Source of the DNA: Spisula solida
Lineage: Eukaryota > Mollusca > Bivalvia > Venerida > Mactridae
Reading direction: 5' to 3'
NCBI GenBank assembly: GCA_947247005.1
Contig: OX365947.1
Span: 5,160,530 to 5,224,529, forward strand
DNA length: 64,000 nucleotides
Shown here: piece by piece, positions 1-12,789 of the stretch
Layout: each line of letters starts with the position of its first letter
How positions within the stretch are numbered: the stretch's first letter is position 1
Notes under the pieces: model-generated
What the model saw: the letters and a program-made list of their open reading frames with translations, nothing else
What the model was told of the DNA's origin: nothing
Database searches by the model: none
Program-made: the position numbers and the translations under genes

Positions 1-1062
1 AGTTTCATTAAGATGAAAATAACTTTCTAGTTTTAGTAACAGTGACCTTGACCAAACTGACTGGTTCCATGTGACCTTGGCCCCACTGACTGGTCCCACT
101 TTCAATCCCAAGCTGTATCTTCACAAAAGCTACCTATACAACCAGTTTCATTAAGATATCTCATTCCTAACCTAAGTTATTGAGCAGAAAATAACTGTAG
201 TAAGTGTGACCTTGACCCCATTAGCCCAACTTTCAATCTCAAGCAGGGGTTTTCACACAATCTACCTACACAGCAAGTTTCATTATGATATCTCATTCCT
301 AACTTAAGTTATTGAGCGGAAACCGTTTTTCTATTTTTAATAACAGTGACCTTGACCCCACCAGCCCCACTTTCAATCCCAAGCGGGGTCTTCACATAAG
401 GTACGTACACAGCAAGTTTCATTATAATTTCTTATTCCGAACTTAAGTTTTTAAGCGGAAACACTTTTTCTATTTTAGTTACAGTGACCTTGACCCCACC
501 AGCCCCACTTTCAATCCCAAGCAGGGTCTTCACCCAAGCTATGTACACAGCAAGTTTCATTATGATATCTCATTCCAAACTTATGTTATTGAGCAGAAAC
601 CGTTTTTCTATTTTTAGTAACGGTGACTTTGACCTTGTCCCCACTTTCAATCCCAAGCAGGGTTTTCACACAAGCTACGTACACAGCAAGTTTCATTATA
701 ATATCTCATTCCAAACTTATGTTATTGAGCGGAAACAGTTTTTCTATTTTTAGTAATGGTGACATTGACATTGACCCCACCAGCCCCACTTTCAATCCCA
801 AGCGGGGTCTTCACACAAACTATGTATACAGCAAGTTTCATTATGATATCTCATTCCTAACTTAAGTTTTTGAGCGGAAACCCTTTTTCTATTTATAGTA
901 ACAGTCACCTTGACCCAACCAGCCCCACTTTCAATCCCAAGCGGGGTCTTTACTCAAGCTATGTACACAGCAAGTTTCATTATGATATCTCATTCCTAAC
1001 TGAAGTTATCCAACGGAAACCAATTGCCCGCCGCCAGCCCGCCCGTCCGTCCGCCCGATGAA
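1..1062. repeat. Tandem array, ~138-bp unit
   Basis: About seven and a half degenerate copies of a unit containing GTGACCTTGACCCCACC and CACTTTCAATCCCAAGC. The word TTCAATC recurs at 101, 232, 372, 510, 646, 791 and 930, giving spacings of 131-145 bp. The array starts before the window and ends in a C/G-rich run of CCGTCCGTCCGCCCG type near 1,040, a terminal tag common to mollusc repeats with tandem cores. The short ORFs across it follow the repeat and are not genes. Confidence 0.9.
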
Positions 1063-1308
1063 ATCGTCAATCTAATAACCAGGATTTTTTTTTAAAACCT
1101 TGTTAAAAATCCTATGTTACGGGCAACCTGACCCTACCTAGTAAACTCAAGGACCCTTTTACAGTTTTTTGTGAAAAACCAAAAAATCCATACAGCTGAA
1201 TTTTTTGTCGAAATCTGCCGAATAGAAAACATTTAAATCTACGGGAGGTAACACGCAATCGGTATCGAATAATTATGTTAAGTATGTCAGATTGAATAAA
1301 TAACTTAC

Positions 1309-1407
1309 CCACAATGCCAGTCATACTTGAAATCAAAATGAACCACTTCAAATTTGTTCCACCCATATTGCTTTCAAGTTTTGTCGCAGAGCACTCACTA
1401 CATGAAC
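1309..1407 (-). CDS. Possible internal exon with a hydrophobic segment
   Basis: A 99-nt stretch on the minus strand is bounded by a good acceptor (pyrimidine-rich tract ending CATTCAG) and a good donor (G|GTAAGT). It is phase 1 at both ends and open throughout. It encodes GSCSECSATKLESNMGG followed by NLKWFILISSMTGIVG, which reads like the start of a membrane segment. No partner exon was found nearby and I recognise no family. It may be a stray exon of a gene that runs off the left edge, or a chance open stretch. Confidence 0.27.
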
Positions 1408-1798
1408 CTGAATGGACAAGAAAAATGTGAAGGATATGAATAAAAATTTTAGTCCCACTCATTTAACCTACAGAGATGCACTCCATAAAGGTTTTTTTGG
1501 CAGGAAACAAGAGGACTATAATGGCCCTCAGATGGCTTACCTGAAACATGAACAAGCCCCGTCCCTGGCAGCCATTATTTCTTAACAAATCAACAAAGAA
1601 ATTAAGAATCAGTAGAGGGTTTCTGTGAAAAAGATTTTCTAAGTTTTCTATAATTATAAACAGGGTTCACACAAATATTCTGACACAGAATTTCCTGACT
1701 TTTCCCTAATTTTTCCCTCACCACACAGCAGTTTTCCCTGACTTTTTAGAGCGATCGAGCACTGAAGCATCTTTTTGTTCCGGTAAAATATGACAATA

Positions 1799-3035
1799 AC
1801 AAGAGGGCCCAAAGGGCCATAGGTCGCTCACCTGTCCTAGTAGTTCATGCACCCCTAATGGTAGCCTCTACTGCATGTACAAGGTTTTCATATTGTCTTA
1901 TGCTTTATAATTTACATCACATTTAGACCCAATTACATATTGACGTGATTTAACCTTGTGACCTAGTTTTTGACCCCAGATGACACAATATCAAACATGA
2001 CCTAGATTTTGTTGAGATGATCATTGTAACCAAGTTTCATAAAGATTAGGCCAAAATTGTGACCTCCAGTGACTTCACAAGGTTATTCTATGATTTGACC
2101 TTGTGACCTAGTTTTTGACCCCATATGACCCAAAATGAACATGACCTAGATTTTGATGAGATGATCATTGTGACCAAGTTTCATAAATATTAAGTTAAAA
2201 TTGTGACCTCTAGTGACTTCACAAGATTTATTCATGATTTGAACTTGTGACCTAGATTTTGACCACGGATGACCAAATATGGAACTTGACCTTGATTTTG
2301 TTAAGATGATCATTGCGACCAAGTTTCATTACAATTAGGCCAAAATTGTGACTTCTAGTGACTACACAAGGTTTTTCAATGATTTGACCTTGTGACCTAG
2401 TTTTTGACCCCGGATGACCTAATATTAAACTTGACCTAGCTTTTGTTAAGATGGTCATTGTGACAGAGTTTCATTAACATTAGGCCAAAATTGTGACCTC
2501 TAGTGACTACACAAGGTTTTTCTATGATTTGACCTTGTGACCTAGTTTTTTACCCCGGATGACCCAATATCGAACTTGACCTAGATTTTGATATGATGAT
2601 CATTGTGACCAAGTTTCATTAACATTAGGCCAAAATTGTGACCTCTAGTGACTACACAATGTTTTTCTATGATTTGACCTTGTGACCTAGTTTTTTACCC
2701 CGGATGACCCAATATCGAACTTGACCTAGATTTTGTTATGATGATCATTGTGACCAAGTTTCATTAACATTAGGCCAAAATTGTGACCTCTAGTGACTAC
2801 ACAAGGTTTTTCTATTATTTGACCTTGTGACCTAGGTTTTGACCCCGGATAACCCAATATCGAACTTGACCTAGATTTTGTTGAGATGATCATAGTGACC
2901 AAGTTTTATAATGATTAAGTTAAAATTGTGACCTCTAGTGTCTACACAATTAATTGTGGACGGAGTGACGGATGGACGACGGACGAAAAGTGATCACAAA
3001 AGCTCACTCTGTCACTTTGTGACAGGTGATCTAAT
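1799..3035 (+). mobile_element. ACAAGAG-type element with ~140-bp tandem core
   Basis: Begins ACAAGAG, then a small hairpin (GGCCC-AAA-GGGCC), then GCTCACCTG. The core is about seven units of ~140 bp containing GTGACCTAGTTTTTGACCCC and ATGATCATTGTGACCAAG. It ends with a GACGGACGACGGACG-type tag, a GTGATCACAAAAGCTCAC word, a hairpin (CTGTCAC-TTT-GTGACAG) and GGTGATCTAA. The ends GCTCACCTG and CAGGTGAGC of related copies are mutually inverted. No coding capacity, so non-autonomous. A Helitron/Helentron-like origin is possible because of the 3' hairpin but is not shown. Confidence 0.8.
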
Positions 3036-3039
3036 AATG

Positions 3040-3740
3040 GAGATAAAGAAGTTATACTAGCTTTATAGGGTACAAAAAAGTTTAAGTTATAGTGCGCTGT
3101 ATCGTACCTGACTTTAAACCCTACTGTAATGGCAGACAGTTTTGTTTATCATCAGCAACTTCTCACCTTAAGAAGTAACATTTAATTGATGCTAATCAGT
3201 GCATTTAATTGGTTAATCTGCTTGTTTGCCAGTCATGCATGCTGCCCCAGGCAATTATCGATTGTTTATGTAGTCTAATTGACTTTTAATTGGCTGTCAT
3301 AAATGGACAGTGTGACAGTGGAATAATGAAACATTGTTTTATTATCAAATTTCAGATTATGGAACTTCAAATGACCATAACTTTGTCAATTCCTAGAATT
3401 TTTTCATCAAATAACTTTTATTTTGTGCAGAAAAGATAATTTTCCCTAATGCAGCAAATCCGGATTTCCTGATTATTCCGGAATTGTAGGACCCCTGAAT
3501 CTTAAAATAACATTTTCAATATCAGATGTCCAACTAATTGCTTGGTGATTGTTATATTTATATAATGTGATTCTTCCAAAAGGTAACATATTTGGTTTTG
3601 AAAGTATTTACATTTTCTGCTGTTCGTAATTTTTCAGGTAAGATATTTCAGATCATTGGGCCAGAATAGTCCAATGATTTTTGAGCAAATTCTAAATTCG
3701 GTTTCTGCACATAGAGATTTTGTTTACAAACTGAAGATCT
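3040..3740. other. Intergenic DNA, no feature seen
   Basis: AT-rich unique-looking sequence with no long ORF, tRNA-like fold or clear repeat. Confidence 0.5.
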
Positions 3741-3754
3741 AAGATGGCGGGATT

Positions 3755-4219
3755 TAACTTATCTTTAAAATATGTTGGGCATATGTCATTTAATGATTTG
3801 TATACTATAATAGATTTTCTGTATTTAAGTCGTTCAGGAAATGTCATCCAATTTAAAGTAACGAATAGTTCTTCAGATAGCTCGCTTTTGAAATCTGATT
3901 ATAGTGTCTATTTGACTGTTATTGCAATTTCTCCAGATAGAACAACAGTAATCTAAGTGGGGAGTATATATGCATTGAAGAATAATTTCCTGATTGGTAT
4001 GTTTATGTAGTGCTTTATTCTTTGCAGAAGATACAGTTTTGAGTTGCATTTTTTTATAACCATGTTAATTTGACAATGACTTTTCCAGTTTAGGTTCTTA
4101 TCAACTTGAACCCTTAAAAACATTTGAAGGCCGGGAACCATGTACACAGACACAGGTACGGATAAAGTCGGACAGAACGGGTAAACTCGGATACTATTCA
4201 TATTTTTAAAAAACATCAA
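3755..4219 (-). pseudogene. LINE reverse-transcriptase C-terminal fragment
   Basis: Minus-strand translation gives, in order, VDKNLNWKSHC, then YLLQRIKHYINIP...FFNAYILP, then after a 1-nt shift PHLDYCCSIW, then after another shift LNWMTFPERLKYRKSIIVYK and SLNDICPTYF. This is the usual order of the thumb and C-terminal region of non-LTR retrotransposon reverse transcriptases (CR1/jockey-like group). At least two frameshifts split it, and neither the catalytic FADD region nor an endonuclease is present. It is a dead, 5'-truncated copy. A plus-strand ORF over the same bases is antisense shadow. The LINE clade cannot be set from this fragment. Confidence 0.83.
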
Positions 4220-4331
4220 AAGTTAACCGTTTATTGACAGTTTGACATTTCATTTGTAACATACAACTTAATTCACGACTACAATTATAGTCAGTCATCT
4301 TTATCTCCTAACAATACAGACATTCAAAAGG

Positions 4332-5423
4332 CTACTCTAATACTTCCTCCTCAGACATAAATTCAAATTCTACGTCCGTGCATTTTCTATTGAAAAAACG
4401 AAAACACCGCTCACACCTGATCCAACCGGAGTCTTCATCACCACCATCACACTTGTAGCATTTGTTTGAGTCGATAGACATACACATATCATCATCTGAA
4501 CCATCTTGCACGGGGAAATCACTGTCCTCATCAGAATCTTCGACCTTTGATTTGGTGACCTTTTTCATGATTGCTTTAAATCTTGATTTCCTTTCCTTTT
4601 CCTCCTCCTTTTGTTTCTTCTTCAACAGACGTTGCTCAGCTTTAATTTGTTTCTCCTTTTCTATAAGTCTGAGTTTCCGTTGCTCTTTGCGGCTTTGCTC
4701 TTCAGCTTCTTCTTCCTCTCTTTTTCTCTTCTTTTCAGCCAGAATATTTCGAAATTCTTCCCCTGTGATCGCTTTTGGCAATATTTCTCTTTTAAAACTC
4801 TTCTTTTTGGTTTGTTTAGGCGTTGGAATACTCAGAATCTTACTCAATGGTGATGCTGTCCCTGATGTAGAAGGTCCCAGACTATTCGCAGCTTTGTCAT
4901 TTACAGCACCTGTATACTTGGGATCAATATTCTCTTGATCATTAACTTTATCAGATTGTATTTCATTCTCGTTTTCTTTCTTTATTTCTTGGCTTGTTTC
5001 TTCTAATTGAATGTCTACTTCTCTTGTCAGCGTGTCCGGGATGTCTATGTTTCTGTCATTGGTATCTATCTGCTCGTTAGCTTCAATAACATCTTTGTTT
5101 TCAACGGATTTACGTTCTAATGGCCGAAACAGATTGCTTGTTTGAAACTTGTCTGTTTTTATTATTTTATTCTTTCCCCAACTGTCTCGGTGACCTTAAG
5201 GAGATTTCAGGATGTCTTTACATGAAACTGTAATACCAGTCTTTACCCGGTCGTCCATTCTTGCAACGATTTGGCCTTCCATCTGACTGGATGATTCTCT
5301 AACATCCAACAGTTCTTGTTTACTACGTCCATAACCAATCCGTGACATGTCTGCTAACCAACTTGCCAGTCGGGTCTCTTCTTGCGGAGATAATAAAGTA
5401 GGTGATCCCTGGAAACTGGCTAC
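4332..5423 (-). pseudogene. Pogo/Tigger-like transposase with the catalytic core deleted
   Basis: One minus-strand frame, broken by a single TAA at 5,196-5,198. The N-terminal part reads GSPTLLSPQEETRLASWLAD then MSRIGYGRSKQELLDV, the CENP-B-type helix-turn-helix of pogo/Tigger transposases. The frame then jumps to an acidic and serine-rich tail, LSKILSIPTPKQ, PKAITGEEFRNILAEKKRKR, a long Lys/Glu-rich coiled coil, and a terminal Cys-rich knuckle (CYKC ... GWIRCERC ... C), typical of Tigger-type transposon proteins. The DDE catalytic domain, several hundred residues in intact relatives, is absent, so the copy cannot transpose itself. HTH and tail are still in one frame, as expected from a precise internal deletion. 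Confidence 0.72.
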
Positions 5424-5640
5424 ATCTGATTTACCATCAGACAGGGAAAAGTAGGGAAATCTCTGGAAATTTATACTTAAGGCAATTTTTAGGTAGGGAA
5501 AAACACTGTAAAACACTTAGAAATATTTTGATGCTTACATATTGTGGAACATAGAATATTTTGCTAATGGAAAACGAGGGAAAAGCGTGTAAAAGACTTA
5601 GAACATTTTTGTCTGTGCATCCCAAATTGACCAAAGTTTA
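5424..5640. repeat. GGGAAAA-rich degenerate repeat
   Basis: Words such as AGGGAAAA, CTGGAAAT and CACTGTAAAACACTTAG recur here and resemble the array at 8,960-9,530. It directly abuts the transposase fossil, so it may be its flank. Confidence 0.45.
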
Positions 5641-6355
5641 AAAAGAATGCTGAAACGAGTGGTAATAAGTTGAATGGATTAATTATTTCCTGCCTTACAG
5701 GATTAAAAACAATGTTTTATAAGTCAATGACTTAAGTTAGTTCATGTTTTATTTTATGTATTCAAAGCAACAAATTATTAGTAATCAATTGAAAATTTGA
5801 TACATTAATATATGAACAAGCTATTTTTCTATGAATTGTGTCAAAGTGTGCAAATATTCGTAGATCAGTCAAAATTCGAAAGTAAATCGGCTACAATATC
5901 TTTGATGTCAGTTCACAACAGTTTCTTTTGATTGCCCGACAAAGGTCGGCAACGTCTGAGTTTTAGTCATCTACCGATTGTCGGCAACTTCTGAAGTTAC
6001 AAGTTTGATCGGAATAGTAAGGGCATGGTGATTTTTAGTTGCGTTTTATTGTCAACAGCTACATCCTGCTATTTGTTGACCATGTATACATACTTTCAAT
6101 TAATGTTTTCATAATTCATTTCATAACCTTCGCGCATTTTATTAATACTTCACCATTTTTCGCGCGTACATTAGTGTTACGCTCGATGACTGCCGTATAT
6201 GTTGCTATGGGCTAACGTATACATAACGTCGTTGCTATGGATCGTACACATGAGTATCTGCTTCTGTCGCAAATTTTAAGTAGAATATAGAGGTTGGAAC
6301 TGAAGGATAAAATAATTCGTAATGAAATTTTGTGATGGGGTTTAACACCAAAGCA
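5641..6355. other. Intergenic DNA, no gene seen
   Basis: AT-rich sequence. The only local pattern is the word GTCGGCAAC occurring twice near 5,947 and 5,990. No supported coding region. Confidence 0.4.
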
Positions 6356-6359
6356 TTTT

Positions 6360-7335
6360 TATGCCCCCCTATCGATAGATGGGGAGGCATTTAGTGATTC
6401 ACCTGTCCGTTCGTTCGTCCGTCCGTCCCTCCGTTCGTCCGTCCCTCCTGGTTAACCCAAATTGACAGTTTCTTCGAGCAATATTATGGCTTGCTACAAA
6501 GCTTCCATACTTGCATGGATGTTGTATTTGAACACTCCTCACACGCCTGTATCCCCTGACCTCATTTTGACCTTCACCTTGACCTAATTTTGGACTTAGA
6601 CTTATTGAAGGGCCAAATTCTTGGTTAACCCAAATTGACCGTTTCTTCTAGCATTAATATGGCTTGCTACAAAGCTTTCATACTTGCATGGATGTTGTAT
6701 ATGAACACTCTCTACAGGCCTGTATCACCTGACCCCATTTTGACCTTTACCTTGACTAAATTTTGGACTTAGACTTATTGAAGGGTCAAATTCCTGGTTA
6801 ACCCAAATTGACCGTTTCTTCTAGCATTATTATGGCTTGCTACAAAGCTTCCATACTTGCATGGATGTTGTATATGAACACTCTCCACACACCTGTATCA
6901 TTTGACGCCATTTCGACCTTCACCTTGACCTAATTTGGACTTAGACTTATTGAAGGGCCAAATTCTTGGTTAACCCAAATTGACCGTTTCTTCTAGCATT
7001 AATATGGCTTGCTACAAAGTTTTCATACTTACATGGTTGTTGTATTTGAACATTCTCCACACACCTATATCACCTAACCTCATTTTGACCGTCACATTGA
7101 CCTAATTTTGGACTTTGACTTATTAAGCGTCTAATTCTTGGTTAACCCAAATTGACAGTTTCGTTTTACATCATGTCCATCATGGCGTTGCCTTAAAACT
7201 TGGCATACTTGTTTACTATCATAAGCCCCTTACATTATCAAAGCCATGTAACACTATCCAACATTATTACAGAATTATGGCCCCTGATTGACTTAGATTT
7301 TTATGGGCAAGGCTTCCATGGGGGCATAAGCGTTT
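6360..7335 (+). mobile_element. Tandem-core element, ~173-bp unit, with hairpin end
   Basis: Starts with ATGCCCCCCTATCGATAG and GATGGGGAGGCAT, which fold on each other, followed by GTTCGTCCGTCCGTCCC. Four to five units of ~173 bp follow; TTGCTACAAAG recurs at 6,491, 6,664, 6,837 and 7,009. It ends with CATGGGGGCATAAGCG near 7,317-7,332, inversely related to the start. Non-coding. Confidence 0.75.
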
Positions 7336-7900
7336 ATTGAACGCAGTCTTGTTTCTACCGGTCGTTCAAAAAATTATTGTTAACCACGAGATAAAAAGTT
7401 GTGGCCTTACAATAATTCTAAACTCCCGCAATGCCAGTGACACGTACACATTAGGTCACACCTGTGAACTTTATGCATATCAAGGGCTATACAGGGGTGT
7501 CAATTACTATCATTTATACGCTTGTTATAAACACGTGCACATTGTAGGTAAGACTTAATTGTTCGTGAATTCCCTAAAATGAGTAAATTGCAATTATTAT
7601 TTGTAGCATTTGTGTGAGGATTAGTTCATTTTGTAAAACAATTGGTAGATCTTAGATCTAATGTCTCACCCCTATGCAGCCCATGTCAAACTATTTAATT
7701 TTCTTACGTCTGTGGAGTGATCGGTCAGAGAGTGCAGTTTTTTGTTGTTGTACTATTGCATAATGGATTATCACCGACCACGTGGATCACAGTACCGGTA
7801 AACAATTTGATTGTATCCAATAAACTATCCGTATTACTTGGAGAACAGTTTTCTATTTATTTGGAAAATAAATCGGGAAAAATGCGAAACTTTATAATTT
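7336..7900. other. Intergenic DNA, no gene seen
   Basis: Two open frames of 60-73 codons occur, but neither has recognisable motifs or splice context. Confidence 0.4.
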
Positions 7901-7904
7901 AATG

Positions 7905-8095
7905 ACGATCTATTGCCACCGCGTTTCCACCGTGTTGTCACCGTGTATCCACCGCGTTTCCACCGTGTTGTCACAGTGGCAATGGTCACGGTGGGTTGTC
8001 CACCCTAATTTTAAGTCTAGGTGGATTTGGGTGGGTTCACGGTGGCATATTTTGCGTTGCCACCCAGAGTCGTCGCCACCGTGACGGTGGACTTT
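7905..8095. repeat. CCACCGTG/CACGGTGG inverted low-complexity block
   Basis: The left half is made of CCACCGTG and CCACCGCG words, and the right half of their complements (CACGGTGG, GGTGGGTT), so the block folds back on itself. Possibly a short foldback element. Non-coding. Confidence 0.6.
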
Positions 8096-8338
8096 GGAAA
8101 ACCCACCTTGCTTGTACTGTAGTAAGCTATTTTAGTTCTGGATGACAGAAATAATGCAGTTATTGATGTTGTTTAAATATTACCAATAAGAAATTCATGC
8201 CAAATATTAGACTTATTTTACTTTTCAGAGTCAAATCATCTTGGAAATCAGATAATTGAAAACATACAAAAAGTCCACTATTACTGCCTTCAGGGCTTTA
8301 TTCAACGATGGAGAGGCAGGGAGATACATATCTAGCCA

Positions 8339-8737
<399 letters not shown>

Positions 8738-8955
8738 TTTTACAAGTTCATGTCACTCAATATTTACTTTTAATAAACAATTAAACAGAACTTGCTTCAA
8801 TTCTTACTGAAATTTTGTTCATAATTGAAGTTTTTTTAGAAGTATTACAGTTGAAAGTTCTAAACCCAAATGCTGGAATATTTTTAATTTAGTGCTAGTG
8901 AGTGCAATATTAATAATATTCAGTAACACATTCCTCAATTTCAGGTCAACAAAAA
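8738..8955. other. Unique spacer
   Basis: AT-rich sequence with no feature. Confidence 0.3.
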
Positions 8956-8959
8956 AGAG

Positions 8960-9530
8960 AGAAAACCATGGATTTTTCCACAGTTTTACAGCAATTTCCC
9001 AAAAATGCTGGAAAACTGTGTAAAACTAGGGAAATCATGGTACCATAGAAAGTTTTCCATACTTTTCCACAATTTCTATAAATCCAGAATATAAAGTAGG
9101 GAAAAGTAGGGAAAAGCATGGAAAACTTGTTTCAATACTCCACTGTTTTACAGGATATGTGGAAATTGAGGGAAAACAAGGGAAAACAGTGGAAAAAACT
9201 TTCAGGGGTATAAACTAGGGAAAATCATGGAAATCTTGTTTCAATACTCCACTGTTTGACAGGATATGTGAAAATTGAGGGAAAACAAGGGAAAACAGTG
9301 GAAAAAACTTTCAGGGGTATAAACTAGGGAAAAGCATGGAAATCTTGTTTCAATACTCCACTGTTTGACAGGATCTGTGGAAATTGAGGGAAAACTGTGG
9401 AAAAAAACTTTTCTTTCTTTCTCCCTGCTTTTCCCTGTTTTTTTCCAGAGTCTTACATTATTTTACATAAAATTCCCTGTTCAATACTCCACAGTTTTTA
9501 CAGGGTTTTCCATGTAAAAAGTAGGGTGAA
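8960..9530. repeat. Tandem array, ~109-bp unit (GGGAAAA type)
   Basis: The word CAATACTCCACTGTTT recurs at about 9,133, 9,242 and 9,351, giving a 109-bp period. Units carry GAGGGAAAACAAGGG and CAGTGGAAAAAACTTTCAGG. Flanks are degenerate relatives, with inverted words such as TTTTCCACAGTTTTACAGCA at the left. Non-coding. Confidence 0.8.
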
Positions 9531-10679
9531 TTTACAGAGGGGATGTTAAGAGGCTTATCAGCAAAGTCTCTCTGTGTATGTGTATAAGAGTGTGTACACA
9601 GAGTTTACATGAAAAGGTCATATATAACCAATTTATAGCTAGGATATTAGATAATTGATCACTGATACAAGCATTGTAATAAACAAAATATTACAAATAA
9701 ACAAAAACTAAAATGTCAATTTCGATTTCTAACTCTTTTAAAATAATAAAGAACATTTTTTGTCAGTAGTTTATTCAGATACATGTCTGATCAATCAGTG
9801 AGTATTTAAAACATCTCATAATAGAATATTTTACCATCAAATTGATTGATTGGTTGATTGATTGATTGATTATAATATTTGTTAATTATAACTATCATCA
9901 TGGTAGACAGACCTGAATAATGTAGGGTTAATGCATGCTTTTTCGTGCTATCACATCTGCAGAGTCCCGAGTTGACGGTTGGTGCAGATGTTATAGCATG
10001 TAAAGGCATGCGTAAACGCTATTATAGCATACAAAACATCAATTTATGCGTTTGCATTTTGAAATTATTAGATTTTAGCGGGAGATTTTGTGGCGATGTC
10101 GCGTGAACAAATGTAAGGTCGCGAAAACAAACGTTACATCATAACTGTTTTTGTTATGAGCGTCGACTGCCGCGATTGGCAAATACCAAGAAAATGTGGA
10201 GAATTTGGGTTTTGTTTAAATTTATTATTTAAATCTTATAGAAAGTTAATTATTAATTACAAATAAAATGGGAATTAATAATATGTAGTTCATAAAACGC
10301 TGTAAAATAGTTTATTTTCGTCGATGAGGCCCTGAAATAAGCATACGTAAAACTGGATGTTAACAGCGCGTTCTCGCTCGAATCTTTATGTTTACGCATG
10401 GTTTTCGTCCCGTTAATGTATGGGCAAAATCACCATTTTTATGCTATAATACGTAATTATGATGATTTCCTTAGTGTTATATGTAATTTTTTTAATTCAA
10501 CACTCTTCAAATATCCTGTATGTAAATTTTCAACCAAACTTTTAGTGTTAAACTTTCCTAAGTACAAATTTACACCTGTATTTTCGAGTGTAGACAATTC
10601 ATGAATACTTTCTGAAATCAAAGTACCTCTTTTGAGAATTTTACCTTTCAACTAACCCAAAAATTAACTAAAAATTACT
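9531..10679. other. Intergenic DNA with one ATTG microsatellite
   Basis: Contains (ATTG)n at about 9,841-9,871. A few ORFs of about 65 codons occur on both strands with no motif. Nothing else supported. Confidence 0.4.
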
Positions 10680-10970
10680 ATGTTCCATTTTGCCACTCTT
10701 TTCCAGTATTTTTGCCACAGTTTATACACCCATGAAAAATAACTAACATTTGCCACAGTTGAAAATATACAAGTTCCAATTTCCATAGATTGCCACAAAT
10801 TTTCCACTTAAATTCTATGGCAATTGCTATCAGATTTGCCACTCATGTGGCATTATTGAATTAAATGTGTGGCATTCCACTCTTTGCCAGTTAATGCCAC
10901 AGATTTCCACACTTTTCCACACATTTTCTACAGAAATCTGTGGAAAAAAGGGACAAAGTGTGGCAGATTT
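10680..10970. repeat. TGCCAC/TTTTCCAC-rich degenerate repeat
   Basis: Words such as TTTTGCCACAG, TTTCCACAC and GTGTGGCA are scattered in both orientations. Similar vocabulary, partly inverted, to the 8,960-9,530 array, but no fixed period. Confidence 0.45.
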
Positions 10971-11830
10971 AGGGATGGGATATTGCCAAAAACATAGAAA
11001 ATAAATCATTATAATTTGTATATACTAGTATATACATGTATATAAATGAAAAAATAATAACAGCACTCTGAAGAGGAACATAAAGAAATGCACTAATGCA
11101 TAACCATGGGAACATATATTGTTAAAATAACACACACAACAAAAATATCTGTAAGCTATCAATAGATCAATTACCAATGCTTACATCTTTATTAGAACAC
11201 TAGGTTTTTGAACCCACTTTGCTGGTCTGACACCTTCCCAAGAAAAATAATTGGTCGGATCCACTTAAGAAAATGTCTGTATCCAGGCATTATCATGTTC
11301 AATAGAAATGCTCTGTCACACACAAATTATTATTGAAAAAGCTTTTTTATGACAGGAAAATATAACAAGAGGGCCATGTGGCCCTAAAGCGCTCACCTGA
11401 TTACTAGCAGTAAAGGCAGACTCAGTATTTGTCATGATATGACATTAATATTTGATGTAGATTTTACAAATACACACTTTATGGCTAGGTTTTATAAAGA
11501 TGAGGTAAAAAATGTGACTTCTAGAGTCAGTGATTATTTTTTTCCTCTGAGAAAGGGTCCGGGTCCATTCAGATTGGGAATTTTTGCGTCGTGACAACTT
11601 GAAATTGGGAATCTCCATGAAGCAGAAAGGCCAATTAAAACAGAAAAAGAGATTACATGTGAATGACATGTGAAATTGTGAATGTTTACTGGTTTTTTAA
11701 ACTTCTATGCTTGACCTCTCGTTAAAAAAGTACAATGTACATAACTTTATCATTTTATGTCCGATTTTGAAATAATTTTGAATTATTTATTGGGAATTTC
11801 TCCATTCAAATTTGGGAAAATTATAGCCTA

Positions 11831-12789
11831 CAGTATAACCTCCCGAAATGGTACCTCTGAGAAGCGGCAACCTCCGAGAAGCGGCACTTTTATTTCCCCC
11901 CGTTCGTTTTCACTCTTATTTTAACCTCCGTAGAACGACACCTCCACAGAGCGGCAAACGGCGGATAAAATTGTTTACCATTTGTATGGTTTACCTCTGA
12001 GAAGCGACAGGAGTGTTTTTACAATGGCATATTCAACCGTGTTTACATAACTCCATACGATGGTTTCTATTTTTCGCACCTTCGTGGATTATAATAATTA
12101 TCGCTCATCAGGTAACAATAGCCACGGGCGCTAGTTCGACAATATGACACAGTAACACCGTACATACTATGCACTTGCTAAGATGCATTAAACTCGATTT
12201 TTTTTTAAATCAAAGTCATTATTAATAATTTTAAATGAATTATCAATCAGTATAAGAAAGGAAATTCACGTACACGTCGTGTTAATGGTTTAAAATCACG
12301 TCGTCTAAAACTGTCAATTTCAGTATATGCACTGACCAAGTTACACGCGAGAGGTAAACAAATTACCGATCACGTGTGCAAATTGTGTACTGAGCGATAT
12401 GACATAATAGAGATTTTAACACTTTGAAGGTAAACAATTCAATTGAATACGGCATGTGCGTAAAATAATATGGATTCGGTTTATAATGTTGAGAGTTGCG
12501 TTTAATAGCAATAAATATTAGACCCGTGAATTATACGCATTTTCGTATCTAATTAATGGTATTAATTAAATAATCGTCAGAATTATATCGCAAAACGCGC
12601 ATCTACGAGTTGATCTAATTTTATGCATTTTATCACAAACAATCCACGTCAATTTAAAATCACCGTGATTATGTACACTCAATAGTCTATGAACGACATT
12701 CTGAAACAATCAACCTCTACAGAGCAACACCTCCGCAGAGCGGCAGTTTTTCTGTCTCCGCCGGATGTCGCTCTACGGAGGTTATACTG
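11831..12789. mobile_element. Pogo-like non-autonomous element with TA duplications
   Basis: Left end CAGTATAACCTCC and right end GGAGGTTATACTG are perfect inverted repeats, flanked on both sides by TA (11,829-11,830 and 12,790-12,791). Subterminal words (GAGAAGCGGCA, CAGAGCGGCA, GTAGAACGACA) repeat inversely at both ends. The CAGTATAA start and TA target match the pogo/Tigger branch of Tc1/mariner elements. 959 bp long with no transposase. Confidence 0.86.

Noticed and set aside
484..1061. Plus-strand ORFs with shared SKFHYDIS words
   Set aside because: They repeat with the 138-bp array period and begin at GTG/ATG words of the repeat.
3744..3956. 70-codon plus ORF with ATG
   Set aside because: Antisense to clear LINE reverse-transcriptase sequence on the minus strand.
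4462..4938. 158-codon plus ORF, Ser/Phe-rich
   Set aside because: Antisense of the Lys/Glu-rich transposase tail; composition is the mirror of that coiled coil.
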